NCBI GenBank assembly: GCA_001599595.1
Contig: BCHH01000011.1
Coordinates: forward strand, 951,894-1,015,893
Direction of reading: 5' to 3'
DNA: 64,000 nucleotides
From: Beverwykella pulmonaria
Lineage: Eukaryota > Ascomycota > Dothideomycetes > Pleosporales > Melanommataceae
Part shown: one piece after another, positions 63,601 through 64,000 of the stretch
Layout of the letters: every line of letters starts with the position of its first letter
Position numbering within the stretch: the first letter of the stretch is position 1
Translations under genes and position numbers: made by a program
The notes under the pieces: model-generated
The model's input: the letters and a program-made list of their open reading frames with translations, nothing else
Told to the model about the DNA's origin: nothing
Databases searched by the model: none

Positions 63601-64000
63601 AGATACAACCACCGTAGACAAGAGTTGACAATGTTTCATGTATACTCACATCAAAAGCGTAAGAGGAGAATTGGAATACACGACTCCGGTCTGTCAAACC
63701 AAACTCAGTTCCAAACTCTTGAGCGGCGGAGGCTAGGACACGGTGTGTCCATTCAATAGGTTTTGGATCTCCTGTGCTCCCCGAGGTGAATATCAAGCAT
63801 GCGGGGTCTTCTAAGGCGCTAGTATAAACCAATGCAACGCTGTCCCCAGTACCTCGAAAGATATCCTCGCCCAAGAGAAGCAATGGCTGCGATTCTTGAT
63901 AATGTGGCTGTAGACTAGGGCTAGCGAGGATCATAACCGCTTGTGACGTTTCTAGGATCGTCTGGACTCGATTACAAGGAAGGGACCAGTCAATCACGAT
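54617..64000 (-). CDS. Non-ribosomal peptide synthetase, at least three modules, terminal condensation-like domain (partial at right edge)
   Basis: The minus-strand frame is open through base 64000, so the N-terminus is missing; over 3,120 residues without an intron remain. Order: A1 (partial; IFTSGSTGDPKP, YRTGDLV, KIRGQRVE), T1 (GGDSIDAM, Ser near 62555), C (HHALYDGWS near 61945), A2 (FTSGSTGTPKG, YRTGDLV), T2 (NGGDSISAM, Ser near 59325), C (HHALYDGWS near 58740), A3 (FTSGSTGTPKG, YKTGDLV), T3 (GGDSIAAM, Ser near 56091), final C-like domain (SHAQYDGLS near 55465). The two internal C domains keep HHxxxDG, while the last has SHxxxDxxS, the form reported for fungal cyclising CT domains. There is no thioesterase. 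All A domains keep the Asp (FDVS, FDVS, FDIA) that usually binds an alpha-amino group. A cyclic peptide of three or more residues is likely. Substrates cannot be assigned by eye. Confidence 0.95.
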   Translation of the reverse strand: MVIDWSLPCNRVQTILETSQAVMILASPSLQPHYQESQPLLLLGEDIFRGTGDSVALVYTSALEDPACLIFTSGSTGDPKPIEWTHRVLASAAQEFGTEFGLTDRSRVFQFSSYAFDVSIHETLSTLVYGGCICIPSEKERMDSLAQSIQSHEADFLVLTPSTAELLDPRQLSMLKTIVFCGESLPKALAMKWALCMVVHNWYGPAECSLATYSCNITESWNQGTIGNGRLSKTWVVDPHNPSILLPMGAVGELLLEGPCLASGYARDERQIADAFIRAPAWRTRFGTQSTDVTLYRTGDLVRYTRDGSLVLLGRRDHQVKIRGQRVELAEVEHHMGQVLRRDRNVVAEAILLKDSNTHFLCGFYLAPETCDSEVRIIPQSEAKMLQRQLAENLPACMVPSAFISMHKFPTGATGKLDRKKLRSLASELIASSRLSDSNERPVEPPATAREHDLHKLWGQVFKLEPSAIGRESQFFQLGGDSIDAMRLAALARTHGWSLSVRDILAYPRLSDMAPRLDSLHPWHSEQGDNPSSTPFGMLTQPMDLDEVREGVAARCNVQPAQIQDVFPCTPLQEALLAMTAKHDGDYLSRDVFEIQADINMFKRAWQTIVEAVPILRTRIVDVVGQGLCQVVIHEELEWDDEQKDLEKYLLWNEAQPITLGSRLGRWAVVRDTSSSSSETFLFVLTLHHALYDGWSLRIIFEQVERAYRNERLQSIIPFKRFIQYLHSQSVITKAETFWRQNLAGANALEFAPLPHTQYQPRATGLIEQHIHFAPLNARVTTSTFIHTAWSLFLAAHTDSHDVVFGAIMLGRQVPIIGIEVMVGPTIATVPVRVQFSSSDRTQDLLQSVQQQTIDRIGFEQLGLHRIRRLSEDANSACRFHTLVIVHPLDTSPTTGNRIFTEKQTDRAFGVFNNHVIVLSCRIKRNGLLCQLQFDEAIVPPVQARRLLGQFEYILTQLESSSQQTISDLTFASPSDIEEISHWNRTVPENVNSVFDRVFQNIVNKWPDSVAISGWDADFTYSQLDSYALRFSSMLLCLGLQPQERVPVLFEKCAWTAVVVLGILKAGGVVIMLDVKQPEDRQIFIVKQVKASKIVASTSLSNRAQRLLPAEGRLIVAGGNISIDSQVPVQLPTSQTSDLLYIVFTSGSTGTPKGVMISHQNACTMIKHRSEVLPCGPGTRLLDTVPYAFDVSWSNMLVTLGTGGCICVPRDTVDLAAAARQFCPSVVGFIPSVASLLDPSEFTTVRSLITGGEKVNLSDLKKWEERVDIFTTYGPAECTVSVSYARLNGCRRAHIGRGHGARMWIVDLNNPKTLAAIGAIGELWIEGPQVGCGYLNEPERTAAAFINNPPWFQPFYRPTSRGESIYRTGDLVQYQSDGTIAFVGRRDAQVKIRGQRIELEEVEYHVRKALPRSLNLAAAVIMLKSTSSLFLVVFIETNDAGPRDRDGDILESQHLKAIIDPSITSFLPVYMHPAFYLPLPELPRVPSGKVDRKKLLTIGAQISAAEANERSSDGLAVAKRFSLTENEKQLQKLWAVTLGLPVDTIGADDSFLQLNGGDSISAMRLVSIARDVGVSLSVADVFLYPKLCDLASRVSWEASLQYDHIRPFSLCPGSKARLRNDAAACCQLPVDLIEDVLPCTPLQAGLLALTAKSSDTYIAMEIFSIHEAVDLGKLKGAWEIVVATTPILRTRIVDLPLIGLCQVVCNVHMDWTVSTEPQRAKQIDCHVSPGLGTALAQWEVSQELGGQRWLRWTIHHALYDGWSLPLIMEQVERVYYGHSLEIFHSMAPFVKWLGTTQDTSSQQYWIDQMEGSAAPTFPSLPSGSYEPRATSSVQITLPAARWPQGVEVTPSIWIRAAWAIFFGRLNDVADFTFGAIVSGRQAAVPEIDRVIGPTLATVPIRITLDWSQSVSSFVHKLFQQAVEMVPFEQIGLQQLRKLSLDAQQACQFQTLLNVQQFHHRAASRLWTKRPELSQGQFNSFAWILDVELHEDKILLQADFDESIIPARQAQRMLDQLSAILEQLQQGMFDPETPLREFNLMTTSDLSDIWQWNFEVPETIPVCLHETIRGQAQHHPHALAIDAWDGQLTYAELDLHSDCLAAYLEKKHGVQAGTFIPLCFEKSCWVVVAVLAVIKVGGAFALMDITYPLERLRAISQQVNPRLILSSRSCQALAAQLADEVIVADEESVKDTAAQPSTPSIKPSDLLYIVFTSGSTGTPKGAMISHANFSSASRHQAKTLGYGEGTRVLDFASYSFDIAVSNILHALTTGGCLCIARSAEIRDNLAGSIERFRVNLIDLTPSVARLLNPSSVTSLQTLILGGEACTRADIELWAPHVRVLNGIGQAECTITTTMATMATMHPRKRTPGIGKGLGANTWVVDSTDHHRLVSIGQVGELLVEGPLVGQGYLHQPEKTTAVFIRDPKWLLHGCPDNNSPGRPGRLYKTGDLVRYDADGALEFLGRKDAQTKLRGQRIELEEVEHHFRVLLHNTETVVNLAAEVITPKASHSALLVVFIQPSGLIDAKFQIISDRALQTHFQSWNTQLAAELPPVMVPFAYIPVTCIPLAPTGKTDRKRLKAAGASLTIHDLVLFNERTSESRRPVVTKTEFQLQKLWSTVLQVEQESIRADTDFLQIGGDSIAAMRLARLAQESHLNLSTQDILLHPLLCDQASKAEAIIVEDLEEFISTSLNINLEHTPDFFDVYVRPHLKGAHTKVEDILPVTEFQSNCLQGSLQSPPAYLNYFYTDLALDIDLDRLRFSCHVLVNHLPILRTVFVPYQKSFLQLILRDTTPDIHECDLSRSTLAAATEELCNRDWKTEPVILGSQFVRFFIISGSDSSTKRLVIRMSHAQYDGLSLAGILDTLAAAYEGLQPPQLKPFKYFLAYKQAKKDTDITYWRKILSGSTMTQLNDGTLPLKYGQKLSASYSITMTIPFNSLSRRNGVTAASALTACWASVLATHTCRCDIVFGRLVSGRTARSNINLSRVSGPCVNIIPVRAHWKDSEVSLLSPQAVIKSIQDQQVQGINHESIGLSDIIEHCTDWSAGTVFGSIFQYQNIDETPDAIKENRWKNFDAVRLPFSPPQLWILVKPHGKEIEVYLYGNEGIIEEQKARGLLQFFCTSVTKLEKNV

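Noticed and set aside
1..64000. CRISPR arrays, bacterial operons, ribosome binding sites, viral genes
   Set aside because: None expected in a fungal nuclear sequence and none seen.

Overview
The window looks like a gene-cluster-rich stretch of a filamentous ascomycete (Pezizomycotina). Most multi-exon genes carry GT-AG introns of 43-88 bp. The genes include a highly reducing polyketide synthase, a multimodular non-ribosomal peptide synthetase, Zn2Cys6 and HET proteins, fungal rhodopsin-domain proteins and fungal-type P450s. I cannot name the species. One ambiguous base (N) lies at 47704.

Layout. 1-5.6 kb: C-terminal 1.87 kaa of a highly reducing PKS cut by the left edge. 5.6-15.1 kb: sparse region with a rhodopsin-domain membrane protein and an orphan 593-aa protein. 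15.2-31.8 kb: compact run of nine intact-looking genes (SDR, Baeyer-Villiger monooxygenase, Zn2Cys6 regulator, DAL5-type transporter, metallo-beta-lactamase-fold hydrolase, second Baeyer-Villiger monooxygenase, second SDR, alpha/beta hydrolase, zinc alcohol dehydrogenase). 32.3-33.7 kb: F-box protein. 33.7-39.3 kb: gene desert with a ferric-reductase scrap, repeats and a 35-bp 18S rDNA sliver. 39.4-48.2 kb: a small secreted-looking SRPBCC-like protein, a Tc1/mariner relic, an ankyrin-HET gene, and a dead P450 split in two and also hit by a hAT-like MITE with a clean 8-bp target duplication. 48.4-54 kb: an NAD(P)-dependent epimerase/dehydratase, a second rhodopsin-domain protein and another decayed P450. 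54.6-64 kb: an NRPS truncated by the right edge, A-T-C-A-T-C-A-T-CT.

How the genes may work together. The 15.2-31.8 kb block contains the enzyme types of a complete ring-cleaving Baeyer-Villiger route: alcohol oxidation (SDR), oxygen insertion next to a ketone (two BVMOs), lactone or ester opening (two unrelated hydrolases), oxidation of the released alcohol (Zn-ADH), uptake (MFS) and regulation (Zn2Cys6). This resembles in enzyme types the bacterial cyclohexanol pathway, but no aldehyde dehydrogenase is present. It is the strongest candidate here for an undescribed system, either catabolic or a tailoring cluster. The PKS and NRPS at the two edges are probably parts of other clusters extending outside the window.

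Exon boundaries were placed by hand from splice consensus, reading frame and family motifs. No database search was run.
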